Of a stretch of DNA of 64,000 nucleotides, positions 29,521 through 42,366 are shown in pieces; the first letter of the stretch is position 1, and each line of letters opens with the position of its first letter. The notes below the pieces were generated by a model. It was given only the letters and a program-made list of their open reading frames with translations. It searched no databases and had not been told where the DNA came from. Both the position numbers and the translations under genes were made by a program. This DNA is from Nematostella vectensis (Eukaryota > Cnidaria > Anthozoa > Actiniaria > Edwardsiidae): the NCBI RefSeq assembly GCF_932526225.1, contig NC_064043.1, positions 6,625,501 through 6,689,500 on the forward strand, in the 5' to 3' direction.

Positions 29521-32500
29521 TGTTTATCCAGGAGTTGCAAAGAGCTGTGACCGGGAAGACTAGTGTTGGCGACTTAGTCTCGAATTATGCCTAGCATCTC
29601 CAAGATGTTTAACTTTGTATGTACACACAAGCATTCACGCCTACGATTGGTTATCCCCTCATTTGCATACCCAAGTCGTTATACTCCCAATGAGAAGCTG
29701 GTTTTATCATCGATCTCGTTGTGAGATATGATTTATACGCGGGATAGCGTCAATTATTTACACTTGACCACGATAGTTGTCTGAGATCAAGCCAATCGTG
29801 GGTTTGTTGCAGGGCATGCAGTATTTCAGAGTGAATCATTCAAATTTATTATAACGGTGGGAGTATAATAAACATGTCTGTGAGAGAGGGAGTTGCTAGT
29901 GTATCCCCTCGCGCACGTACATACGCCATTTACGGCCATACCCGGAGGAAACACGACTGCTAATGGAGAATTGCACAAGGCAAACAGCACCAACACAAGA
30001 CCGTTTAACAAAACTGATAAAAAACTAATTAAATTCAACAGCATGGTAGTTGAATATTCCATGATAGCAATCTCCTGCGACTTTCGCAAAACGCTTTGGT
30101 TTGATATGTCTGTTTTTATCCCTCGATTAGTAAAACAAGCATGTTTTTTTAAGGTAGATTTGTCACGAGTTTCGGAGAAGATCGGAATCTATGGAAGAAA
30201 AAACTTGCCATGTGTTTTCATCTGCTGAAGAAAGATAAGTTCGGCTAGAAAAGAGCCAATAGCTTTTAACCAAATGAACCACAGGAAATTTAGTCGTCTT
30301 CGAGCTGCCATTAAGATTAAAGCCGGTTCAAGGCGATATGTGAAATCACTCTTTGCGGCAAACACACAACGTATATAATTTCACCCTCTTTGAAATAACT
30401 GTGGCCATGTGGATCTCATAATCATTAAATAATCTTATATAGGTGAAAAAAACAATGGCTACTATCATCAGGGGAAAACGGTATGGTTGAAAAACACCAA
30501 ATTCCTATATACAAAGGTGTCATCAATCTTGTGATTTTTGAAGATAGTTATGCAAAGCAAATAAACTTATCAAACATTGACCAAAGTCTACTTCTGTCTT
30601 TAATTACTTTTTTTATGAGACATCAAAAATATGTACCAGTTCATAAGAGGCTTTTTTGTACTGTATGGAATTATTTGAATCGTTGAGCTTATAACGCTAA
30701 TCAAACCCTCTAGAAGTGCGGTGGGTTATGCCAAAATGTCTAAATACTTAAAGAGACTGGGCGAGAAGCACACGAGTGTCTTTTATCGACAAAATGTAAA
30801 AATAAAAACAGTTAAAAGATATTGACTTAAAAACATACATTTTCACAATAAAATGGGCTATTTACACATAGCGCTCTTGGCGTACAAGGTGGGCAATGGC
30901 GGTTTGAAACCATTGTTGTAATAATTTGTCACCTCGATTATTAAATACACCCCAATTTTAAAGTTATAAAATTTTGCTTGTTGTTATTGTATTTTGGTCT
31001 TTTGGGTATGGGAAAATGAAATTGTTATTCTCACTCGCCTTGTTTCCTCATCATTTGATGCGGTAATGTAAAAGCAAGACACGTGACCGCGAGGTAGCAT
31101 GGTCGAAGGGTTCCCGCAGAGATAACCTTTTTTCTTTCCTTCTGATTTTCTTAAATACACGGCGTTCTTGGCGGGAAATCCTATTGTAATCATGATAGAA
31201 TATAGCTATTCATTTTTAGCAATCTCTATTAAAGCGTGAAATGGTATTGAAATAGCAATTTTGGATAAAAAGGTCTTTAATAGATGTTAAAAACAACAAA
31301 ACGTTTTCGAAATAGGGCGAGAGCATTATCCAAAATTCGACTCCGTTAGAATATTTCTCAGTGGGAAAACGGAAAAAACACCATTGAAAAACAATATTTT
31401 CATAATTAATGGCAATGATAAGAGTGAGTCCGATTAATGTGCAAAATGCTGCCAATTGTACAATTAACGAGATTGTCTTTTGAAAGCTGTCAGGTTTGAA
31501 GCAGATTTCTAGGATTTACTTGATCTAAAAGTTTATATTACTATAATGGTAGCCCAGACAATTATTTTAAACTCATGCCTGGGGCGGTATGTCTGTAAAC
31601 TGAAACCGTTAGCACATTCTCTGTAAACACTAGGATTACTTATGCGATAGGTATGAGTACACCTCCCAGTATAGTAGAAGAGAGTTACGTTCAGCAAAAA
31701 TCTCTTCACTTTTATAGCTTTCAATTTCGAGTATGGCATGTTAATAAATCTTTCATCAAGAAAATACAGAAATAAAACACGTTTACCGCAAATGTCGTCC
31801 AGTGTTTTTATTTTGTAAATAAGGGGAAAAATCGGAATACAACATTGTACGAATTGCCTCAAATTACCGCTATGGTTTTTATGTTTATAGTTATAGTTCA
31901 TATGCAGCCCGGAAGGGCTTTCGAGCCGCTTAAGTAATAAATATAAACCTTTTAGTCAAACAATATAGCTTGCAATCACGCTTGCTTTATTGGTTAGTAA
32001 GACCATTGACAAATTTGGAAATTGTCTGCAGTTTCAGACAAAGCAGATTTTGTTTGATAAAGGAAATTCGTCAAAGAATAGTCACCCTTCGTCGTCCGCT
32101 TAGTCTGGTACTACGCTTTCCGCCTACATGTCAAAATTTCGAGAAACTGCCATTTTTTACCAATCTCCACAAATCATAAAACATGAAAAATCGTAACAAT
32201 TTTTATTCTTGCACGAGGAGTTTGTGGAATCGCAGAGGAAGAATTTTAACTTTAATTTTTCTCCCCTGACACTCATTTTTCATTTTGATAAACTTCATAT
32301 CAGTACGCTTTTATCGATAAAAAAACCTCTAAAAAATAACATAAAGAAACATTTTTCTTACTATAAACCGTATACACAAGATATTAGGGCAGCCTAAGAA
32401 TTTCACCAGCGATTTTCTATGGCCAATTAACCAATGCATCATGGGAAATGCGAGCCATTGGCGCAGCTGGCTAAGGATCATGATTTTCTGATACGCCTAT

Positions 32501-35106
32501 CTTTCTAAGGGACTTCCCCTGGAGCTCTTACAATACATTCTCTCCAGGTTCTATACGTGACCGGACTCATCCTACATATTTGTGTAGGTGGTCCCTCGAA
32601 GCACGATTTCTTGACAAGCAATCAGTCAAATTCAAGAGAGGAATTTAAGGATACAGATCCTAAGATATTAAGAGCAATTATCAGTCATTTAGACTGAGAA
32701 GTCAGTGTTTCATATGGTTATCAATATATGTCCGATCCTCCTCCGGGAGGTATAAAATTAAAGAGAACGTGCTTTTACAAACGGATGAAGCACGACACGT
32801 CTGACAACGTCATCTCTGACACATACTTGAAGTTGGGTGAGAAATATGATCGTGGCGTTTGGTTTAAAACGACGCTGTAAAATGATAAACGGCGTTTATG
32901 AACTAAAGAAAATTGTCTATACTTATAAGTCTATAAGTATAGACTCCATAACCAGATCGAGTTCAAATAACAATTCCCTTCAGACAGGCTGTCAATCTCC
33001 ATTTTCTAATTATAATTAATTTTACGTGTTTTTTCTTTTAGATCATACCACAAAATCTTAAGAAAAGCCCAATAATGAGAAGCAAAATAGGCATTATCAA
33101 CATCTATTCACATAGATTCATTCCTTACATGGATTGATTTACCCGGATTCTCTTAAAGTGCACCTTGAACTAGGTGTATTGTGGAGTTTCCTTGATCAAA
33201 CAGGGTATTTCAAAAAGGGAGTAACAGATATTCCCAGCAACAGGTAATCGTAAATCTTCTTGAAGTGGCATGATATACATCAAAGGATTGTGAGCTTGTG
33301 ATAATAAATTTCACAGACCCCAAGACAACGTCAACAAGTTGTGTGATTGCCTCACAGACTGAAAGTCTGGATTTCAAAATTTTATGTGGAAACTGCAGAG
33401 TGAGCAAGCGAAGTCACGGAAGACGTGATTCGAGGGATGTCTTATTACAGAGGTTTTCTTGGCGTAGATCGCGATATGCGATAATTCACATTGCGGTGTT
33501 TTTTTCTCTCAAGGGCCAAAAAGCACAAAATGCTCTAAGAAATTACATGTTTTTCTAGCTTACAAGAGAAAAAAATATTGTGTAATTTGTACCCTGGGAT
33601 AAACAATTTACCAATAATCAATTGCATTTCACAAAAATTTTCAGTCTAAGTCGACCTGCCGGCTTGCAAACCTTAAATCAGGATTCAAAGAGCGGGTAAA
33701 CTTTGGTGTGCGACTTTTGACTTTCGGTTGACAAATGAGCTCTTTCCCGTTTATCTCCAAATATATCATTGCACAAGAACAAACAGGGAGTGGCTGAGTT
33801 AGACGTGTAAGCCAACGCAAGCCATATATTGCGTGCACACTAGAAAGGCATACGCGCATGTTATACAAAGCGTTAGAAGTGTAAGCCAACGCAAGCCATA
33901 TCTTGCGTGCACACTAGAAAGGCATACGCGCGTGGTATACAAAAGCGTTAGAATTTTAAGCCAACGCAAGCCATATCTTGCGTGCACACTAGAAAGGCAT
34001 ACGCGCGTGGTATACAAAGCTCTCAAGACATCACTTTTAAATGGTAAAGCAATGGATTTATAACCACGAGTCAGCATTATTGTAAGCACTACTGATTACG
34101 TCTATATTCCCACATTTCATTTTTTTGAGTCTATAATTGCTTCAGCCGTTGGGGGCGGAAATAATAAATAAATAAAAACACACCTGGGATAAATAGATAA
34201 AAAACACACCTGAAAGCTATCGACCATTTTGAACAAAAATCTCGAGTTCCGCTTTTCCTTAACTTTTAAACTAGAAAGGCATACTATACCAAAGTATTTT
34301 TTAGTATAATCTAGGTATAATATAAGTAAAAAGCCGATATCCAGCCTATAGAAGTTTGCGTGAATCCAACTTGAAAGTTAATGAATGGTGGTAAACCCAG
34401 GAGATTGAAATCGCGATAAAAAAAGCACGTTGACGACCCAAACTATTCGGAAACAATGTTAGAAAATAAAAAATAGCCCAGAGGGCTCAACAAGGGAGTT
34501 CTCTCTCAGTGATTGCGGGGTTTCATAACTGAGCTGTATTATCTTAAAAGAATTTAACAATAAAAGAAAGTTGCTTTTTGATCCTTATGTGTAATTCCCA
34601 GAAAATTATATCCGAAGTATGTTTTAACGAGATATTTTAGGTGAAAGAAAACTTATCAGCAGTACTTTTTTTCACGTTTACAGAAATAAGTGTTTCGTTT
34701 ATTTATGAACTGATAAAATCAGCAATGCGCATGCGCCGTTAGTTGAAAAATCGTCCATACAACCTCACAAGGCCAATAGAATCATATTTTAAGAATAATT
34801 TAATTTTTTTTAAAATCTAGGTTAACAAGAATGCACTGGTTCACTTGGCTCCGATAACGAACCGAAAGAACAAAACGTACCTAACCACAAGGAATATAAT
34901 TGGACGTAAAATCAATTTGAGGTATTTCATTGCGCTAATTACTTGGTAGCTTAACGAATACATGGCTCTAATTACTAATTAATACCTTAATGCCTAGCAC
35001 AAAGCGAAATTTGTGTTTAATAAATGTGTCTACAGAAGTGTTTCCGTAGCTATGGCGATTATAGCAGCAATGCAAGATTGCCGTAATAGTTTCTTTCTTT
35101 GAACAG
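29521..35106. other. Intergenic spacer without recognised genes
   Basis: About 5.6 kb, AT-rich. I see no exon of a known family on either strand; open frames here are short and lack motifs. The stretch next to 29520 is the likely promoter of the minus-strand calcium-sensor gene. It contains the 33.8 kb tandem repeat listed separately, and a short palindrome at about 32918-32943 (CTATACTTATAAGTCTATAA). The part just before 35107 may hold an untranslated first exon and intron of the FERM gene. Confidence 0.5.
33815..34025. repeat. Three-copy ~66 bp tandem repeat
   Basis: Three tandem copies of a unit with AAGCCAACGCAAGCCATATC, TTGCGTGCACACTAGAAAGG and CATACGCGCGTGGTATACAA. Units are rich in CG and in short palindromes (TGCGTGCACAC, ACGCGCGT). 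No coding meaning is seen. Confidence 0.9.
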
Positions 35107-35116
35107 GGCTAGAGTT

Positions 35117-37132
35117 ATGGCTGTTCGGACTAAGCCAGTTCCAGCAAAAAATCGTATCTGCGTATGGACATTTCCAGAAGGTTCTACGCCGGCCGTGAGG
35201 GTTAGTGTGGATGACAGAAAAATTCGAGCGGATGACTTGCTGCATATTTCGGGTAACGCTCTAGGTGTTCTTGAATGCAATCTTCAATTCTTCGGGTTAT
35301 TTAAAGGAATCGAGCATCCAATTCGCAAATATGGAAACAACGAGATGATCTACCTCCCTTGCAACGATATCATCTCTTTCCAAAGATGGTCGTTTGATAT
35401 TACCAGAGAGAAGAAATTGCTCAAGACGGATGCAGGAGCTTTGCATGTGTTGGCTGTTCAGTGCAAGGATGATATTAAGAAAGGACGAATTAAACCGAAG
35501 CCGCACGATGTACCGTTACTGCAAGAGTACCTTGACCCGGCATTTCCCTGTGAGAAGCAGTTTATCGAACATTGCCAGAACTTATATGGGTATGCTTCGG
35601 TGCACATCCCTAAATGTGTGGTACAGAGCGATTTGTCAGTGAAAGACCTAAAACTAAGCGAGGGCTCGAATATACTCGTCATTGCAAACCCGCGGGGACT
35701 CATCTACAAAACAGGTATGCTAAGGCAGGCTTGTAGCTGGGATTTGCTGAGGGGGGTGGGGTTGGGAACGGGGTTACGCGCCTGTTATAAGGTAGCACCA
35801 AGAGAGCATAAGATCACAAAACAGCGGCAAACAACAAGATGTAAATACCAAAGCGCGGGGGTAGGGTGAGTAAAAATGCTCACGCGCAGTGGTGGGGTGG
35901 TGGTTACTAAAAATAGCCAAATTCGGAATCGACCTCTTGGTAACACCCAACGGTCAGAAATGGCGCTTTATAAGGAAAGACCCACTATTTTGCCGCCAAA
36001 AAGGGGTAGGGGTGGGGGTGGGGGGGGGGATGCGCGCCAGGTGTATGGGCCGCCCGCCCGTTTCTCGAAACACCCGAGATTTCTCGGGCCCGAAAACTTT
36101 ATTTTGCATTTTTGCTTAAATTTCGCATTTTTTCCTTTATGAGAACCGCTTTCCTATATTAGAACAGTTTGAACTTCCTCTTGGTTAATATTCCAAACGA
36201 TTACGCTCAATAGGGCTATTTTCGAAGTTTTGCTGAAGCCAAAATATTACCCGAAAAGCAACTTATTTAGCACTAACAGCCATAATTCTTTTTTTTTCAG
36301 AAATGGTTTAGTTTCATTTAAATATTTTATTTTTTCGTCGTTCTTTCATTTCTAATTTTTTGTTTTGAATTTGCCACCCAGAAAAATCATGTGTTCACTT
36401 GGCGCAATCATCCTTTTGTGACACCCTATAAAACTGTCATTTTCTCGATTTTGCTCCTAGAAAAGCTAGTATTTTTCGCACCATGGCGAAAAATCCGTCG
36501 CTGGTCGCAGGTCCAAGGAAATAGTATCCACTTCGAGATCTTCTTCACAGATGAGATGCGCTTTGAGTGGGTGGAGGTCGAAACGGATCAAGCGCCATTC
36601 CTCATGGCTGTCATTGCCGAGTTCGTGTTTCTTGTCAAACGCGAAACGGAAGACCCTAAACCTAGACCTTTGTGTAACTGGAAACCCAAGCCCAAGTTAA
36701 CATGGAATCTTATTAAGAACGAGGTAAGAGATTCAAGGGGATGGTTCACTGCTAATAGCAGAGGGCTCTGATTCTCCGTTTTCGCGTTATGGGATAAACT
36801 TTCTAATAGCAGATGGAGATCGTATATTTCTTTATGGAATAACGATTTTGTTTGGGCAATATCGACTCCTCCGGAACAGCATAATTCGGATTCATCTATT
36901 TATAATTCCTCTTCTATGTACTCGCATCATTATTTGACGGATTTATTCGTATATTTATCTCTAGTTGTTTTCCTCGGAAAAAAAGACAGATTCAGAAGAG
37001 GAAGAAGAGAAGGAAGAAGCACTGAAGGGATTTGATAATCTCCATGACGAGGTGTCAGACGACGAGAGCTCGGAGGAGGAAGGAGCGGCTGCACCAAGAA
37101 CATCGAATAGGAAGCGGGGATATGTGCTGTAG
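35117..37132 (+). CDS. SNX17/27/31-type FERM-like protein (three visible exons)
   Basis: Exons: 35117-35714, 36382-36723, 36965-37132. Exon 1 encodes an F1-like ubiquitin fold starting near RICVWTFPEG, then an F2-like region with FQRWSFDITREKKLL and DDIKKGRIKPKPHDVPLLQ, closely patterned on sorting nexin 27 (RKW..F....E.LL, DD.KKG.IK). Exon 2 gives an F3/PTB-like region (IRRWSQ, FEWVEVETDQAPFLMAVIAE). Exon 3 is acidic (SEEEEEKEE, DESSEEEG) and ends RKRGYVL. In sorting nexins this module binds NPxY cargo in endosomal recycling. No PX or PDZ domain is seen upstream. A pyrimidine-rich acceptor just before 35107 suggests an upstream untranslated exon; ATG 35117 is the first in frame. The exon 1/2 junction is off by one base as read. 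AATAAA is at 37309-37314. Confidence 0.7.
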
Positions 37133-37884
37133 GGGGTAGATATAACAGGGTGGGTGTCAGGAGAGGGTATCAACCCAGAAGACCCACCAGGAAGCGGGAT
37201 ATGTGCTGTAGGGGGGAGGGGGGAAAAGCGAAAGTAATGACGGTGGTGTGGCCCAATCAATGCTGCTAAAAGCCCCCTTCCCCCTTTAGCATATGGGTTT
37301 GCTTCAGTAATAAAGTAATTTCTTTATAAAAAAATTGAAGTAACGTAAACTGTGCCTTTTTATTTTCTCTCTTAAATATACAAATTTCAAGATAATACTT
37401 TCATTCTAATAAAGCACAAGAAAAAAATCACATTGGGAAATATCTGAATTTTCTAAGCATCTGTAATACAGGAAAAATTGCTTAAATTTTTTATTGTTCT
37501 CTTCTGTCATAGAATTGTACAGTTTCTTAGGTTTTGTTCCAAAAAAAAATTAATACAATTAAACAAAACGTTTGTCAGTCAGACATTTGCAATAGACCGA
37601 ACATCTTTAAAACAACAACAATTCAGCTTTTAGGTTTACAGAACATACATATGTAACCAAAGGAGTATAAGTGTTAAAAACCATAACAAGGGAAGCCTTA
37701 CGTTTTATTGCTACAAAGAACATGGAATGCAGTGCAGGAAACGGCAACCCCCTAGCGGTATCTAGATTCTCAGACAATAGCAAAGCACAAGTTGAATCAC
37801 AAGATGAGGTTCTGTTAGTAGTTCACTTGCTCTAGCTACAATCTTGTGGTACAATACATTGACCAGGACGCAACATTAGCTCAT
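37133..37884. other. Convergent 3' region of the FERM gene and EMC7
   Basis: 752 bp between two convergent stop codons. A plus-strand AATAAA at 37309-37314 lies 177 nt after the FERM gene stop; a minus-strand AATAAA (TTTATT at 37704-37709) lies 176 nt after the EMC7 stop. The two 3' UTRs therefore appear not to overlap. A partial duplicate of the FERM gene's last codons is at 37189-37216. Confidence 0.75.
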
Positions 37885-40800
37885 TTAACGACGCCTACCC
37901 GGAATGATGGGCTTTTTTGCAGAAGATTTAACAGCAGGCTTTTTCTTGGTGAATCCTGAGAGATTTTTGGCAAACCAGTCAGAGATATCAGGCATCTCTT
38001 TTGATTGGTTGAACATATTCATGGAAGATTGCATCTCCTTTAAAAAAAAAAAAATTGGTTAACCTAACTTGGAAGTATGGCTGAAACATGGCTTAACACC
38101 AATATACGGTCTGACAGAGTGATGGTCAGGTTTATGAGAAGGTGATATAAACATGAGCTGTATAGTTTAAAAAGTATCTGTTTGGGGAAAATACTATAGT
38201 TACTTAAAATAATGTACTTCACTGTTATACCCTCAGTATTTCTATCTTAAATGGCATTTGCAAATGTGCCACATGCAAAGTTTTAAGATGGCCCTGCTGT
38301 AAACAAGCCACATAATATATATCTGTAACAAAAACTTGCTACATTTGTTTACCTTTTGTGTTTCTGGGTCTGCTGTAGAAATAAGTCTTGGAAGAACAAG
38401 GAGAAGAAGAAGTGGCAAGACCATCATAATGACCTATGGCAAAAAAATTTAAGGACAGCAAAACGAAATTTAGCAGTATAATAGCAAAAACTGTGAACAT
38501 CTTACACATACTGTATTTGTGTTATGTTTGTTTTTTTCCTAACAGTATAGGTTCCAACAAGGAAGGGTAGTAACATTATATTTCAATCAGGGATGGATCT
38601 ATGTAGGATCTGTCATGGAGGGAGGGACCATTTTAAATGGGGGCCCACTAATACAGTATATAAACAGGCCGAGGTAAATTATTGGAATTTAGCTGCCATC
38701 AAGAGACCATGATAAAAGAGAACGAATCCCTATTGCCCATGATGTTGTCCTTGAAAGCTATTTTTAGATTGTGCAAGCTTGTCAATCATAGCATCCATGT
38801 ATGGTTTGTCGTGCCATATTCGGTTATGGGCATCTCGCGAGCTAGTACATTTTCACAACAAACTTTTTTCCCTCTGCACCACTCTACTTCTTTTGCTTCC
38901 TGTTTTTTATCGTTTTAGTTGCTCCTCATAGCTCATGATCACAATGCTACATGTAGGATGGTGTCCTAGTACCTGTTAATTAAGTTATCTAATGTTAAGT
39001 TATCTAATTGTTATATAAACAATTGAACGGGAAGACGCTGTAAGATAGAATACCTAGGCATTCTCAGAGTCTATATTATGTATTTCAATACAAGAAGGCA
39101 TTTATTTTTCTTTGATTTACAATATTTTTATATGAATGAACTTCAGTTCTTCACTGTTCAGAAATCATGTCACTCAAGAAACCCTTTTCACGAGAATAAG
39201 TTTTACTTACTTCATTATAAAGAGTGAATGCTTTTATTTATGAAAAACTTCTTTAATAACCACACTAATCTGTGAGAATATAATGGTATTAAGTTCTGGA
39301 TATATCTTTTGCATTAAAAGGTGACCATCTAGTTTTTCTACAGCTTGCCTGTAGTCTTTCTAGTTATAGTATTAAAGGGAATTGGAAGAGAATAGTGTGT
39401 TATCAAACACAGATTTATGATTGTTGTTTTATAATTTTACATACAACCTTGGGTGGACTACACGCCCACCTTAATACTCACCATTGGATTAAAAAGCATA
39501 TCTTTAATGTTCCATTTTTCCCTTTTCTCAAAGAATGGTGCAGGTTCTTTGGATTTGAATCTCAAAGGATAAGACACTTGGACCACTGCTGAATTTTGTA
39601 AAAAGTTCACTTTTCTTGCTCTTATCTTCCCTTTTGCTCTTCCACTGATATCCACTCTAACTGGTTCAAACAGGTTATTAGGAGAGACAGCTTCAACTAT
39701 GTAGGACCCTGCGGGCATGTCTCGGATCGTGAAAGATCCATCTGGGCGAAGAAACCCAACATGCACTCCGCCATCCACGATAACTCTCGTTTCAGATACC
39801 CAGTCTGCTAAGCAGATAATGTTCATTAGTAATTGGGAACACAAGGTTTTATATTGGCAGGGGTTCCATCAGGCCCCGATGGCCGGCGGCACTGCCAGCT
39901 TTTTTCCACCAAGAGCCAGCTACTTTTAAAAAAGTTGATTTATGTTTTATTTGAACTAATAAAACAACAAAAAAACTTCCACCCCCTACTTATCAATCTC
40001 CACTGCTTATTCTGAAACTTTATGAAACCTCAAATTGTGAGTTTTTTTAATGAAAATAAAGTGGTTTCGTTGACATTCCAAGCATATGCCTTTCACTATA
40101 AGTTTGATATGAGGCTTAATCTTGAAAAAATGGTACATCAGCATGGGAATCTGTCCAGAATATTCATGCAGACCAGACAGCTTGATTGTAAATAATCCCA
40201 TAAATTATACGGAATTGCAATAAAAAAAGAATTACAAACATTGTATTACAATAAAAGCTTTCATTCACCACAGGTAGCCCAAGCTCTTTATTTGTCCCTA
40301 TTGATTTTACGGTAAACAAAGGGCGAAAAACAAAATAAGTGAATATAAAAAACAGCTTGTTGAAAAGACGTGTGTAGTCTAGTGTTGTTTTTATGTTTAC
40401 TTTTTGCGTGTTCTTTGGTCGTATAAAAGCGCCTTTTTCAAGATTCAAGATTCACAATTTGAAATTTTCCATTGCAGAGAATCCGGCAGAATATTCATCT
40501 TTTTGTCGTCGTTATAAGCTTGCCAACAATGAATTTGGCAACCGTCAAAATTGCCTCGTTCCCGCGAGCGCAAAATCATGCCCATGCACCTGTGGCTGTG
40601 AAGATTTGGCAAGAGCCAAAGAGGTCCCTGCTATGGGAGGGGGCCTCGAAATTTGTGCGCAAACTTTGCACGAGTCCCCTGCCGGGTAAAATTAGTCCTA
40701 GAAAATTTTTTCTTGCCGTGTGGGGGAGTGTGGTAACTTGCATTGTTCTTTTCTACAGATTCCGCAGTAAATTTTGATCATGAGGTGATGAATATTGTAG

Positions 40801-41750
40801 TGTATAAGAGTACATACCATGAAAAACTATGAGAAATTTGTTTTCTACAGCACAAACAACAAAAACAGTATTTTACAAAATCAAAACAGCGAGCATCAGT
40901 TTAAAATGGCTCGCGGGGACGAGGCAATTTTGGCGGTTGCCAAATTCCTTGTTGGCAAGCATATTACCACGACAAAAAGATGAATATTCTGCCAGCTTCC
41001 TCTGCAATGGGAAATCGTGTGGCGCTGAGGTTTGGGCTGGTTAGACTCCAACTATCTGTGAGGATGTCGCTGTGATTTCAGTGCAATTAAACGGGAGGAA
41101 GTGTGTTTTTGAGGAATGATATATTTTACCTATCTAAAAGAAAGATTAATACATAGAAACAACGTTTTCAACAATTGTAAAGCTTATATGCTGGTTGGAT
41201 TAGTGAGGTATCTTTTATTTTTCACTAATTTCGTTTTTGCCCTATGTTTACAGTAAAATCAATAGGGACAAATAAAGAGCTTGGGCTACCTGTGCATTCA
41301 CTGATATATTTTACCTATCTAAAAGAAAGATTAATTCATAGAAACAACTTTTTCATCAATTGTAAAGCTTATACGTTGGTTGGGTTAGTGAGATATCTCT
41401 TTTAATCGTACATGAAAGCGGAATAATGCTTGCTCATTCAAAACTACAACAATGTGCAAAGCTCTGTTTTGTGGAAGACAGGAATGATGCCCAAGCCATA
41501 AAACAAGTTCTTTGCACTTTTAAAAGAATAGCTAGCAGAGCATAATAGATTATTGTGGTTTAAAAACAATTATCAAAAGATAAATCGTTTCTCAATCTTT
41601 CTTACCGGGATTTTTATGTCCTTGGATTGTCACTTTTCCTTCGATCTTGTATCGATCCACGCTTTCTTCGGCCGAAATAACACCGATTTGAACGATCAAA
41701 ACAATTAGAACCAAAATCATATTGTTAATAAACTCTTCTGCGTTTATCAT
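37885..41750 (-). CDS. EMC7: EMC7, ER membrane protein complex subunit 7
   Basis: Four exons in gene order: 41606-41750, 39482-39807, 38353-38433, 37885-38037. All junctions are GT-AG and the sum is 705 nt, 234 residues (human 242). EMC inserts tail-anchored and multipass proteins into the ER membrane; EMC7 is a lumenal beta-sandwich subunit with one membrane anchor. Visible: an N-terminal hydrophobic signal (MILVLIVLIVQIGVISA; the in-frame ATG at 41720 may be the true start), the sandwich with DWVSETRVIVDGG, HVGFLRPDGSF, GSYIVEAVSPNNLFEPVRVD, a transmembrane segment VIMMVLPLLLLLVLP in exon 3, and a basic cytosolic tail ending PIIPGRRR. Intron 1 contains a 1 kb foldback element. Convergent with the FERM gene, divergent from the GLOD5-like gene. 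Confidence 0.95.
38434..39481. other. EMC7 intron 2
   Basis: Non-coding, AT-rich intron of 1,048 bp between EMC7 exons 2 and 3. No repeat family or RNA gene recognised. Confidence 0.7.
40262..41300. mobile_element. Long-arm foldback element in EMC7 intron 1
   Basis: About 1.04 kb with long imperfect inverted arms. The outer arms match over CAGGTAGCCCAAGCTCTTTA and the following 60 bp; the inner arms (about 40472-40575 and 40902-41005) match over AGAATATTCATCTTTTTGTC, GCTTGCCAACAA and GCCTCGTTCCCGCGAGC. The right side also has a ~100 bp direct duplication (41118-41217 and 41303-41402, starting GATATATTTTACCTATCTAA). No ORF of a transposase family is seen. Confidence 0.8.

Positions 41751-42366
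<616 letters not shown>

Noticed and set aside
33298-33558. 86-codon plus-strand ORF with basic residues
   Set aside because: No family match recognised, no neighbouring exons, composition like the surrounding spacer.
35715-36142. Continuation of the FERM gene exon 1 frame into G-rich sequence, with a donor at AAG|GTAGCA
   Set aside because: It would keep frame with exon 2 but the added 26 residues are low-complexity and glycine-rich, and the donor is weaker than the GTATGC at 35715.
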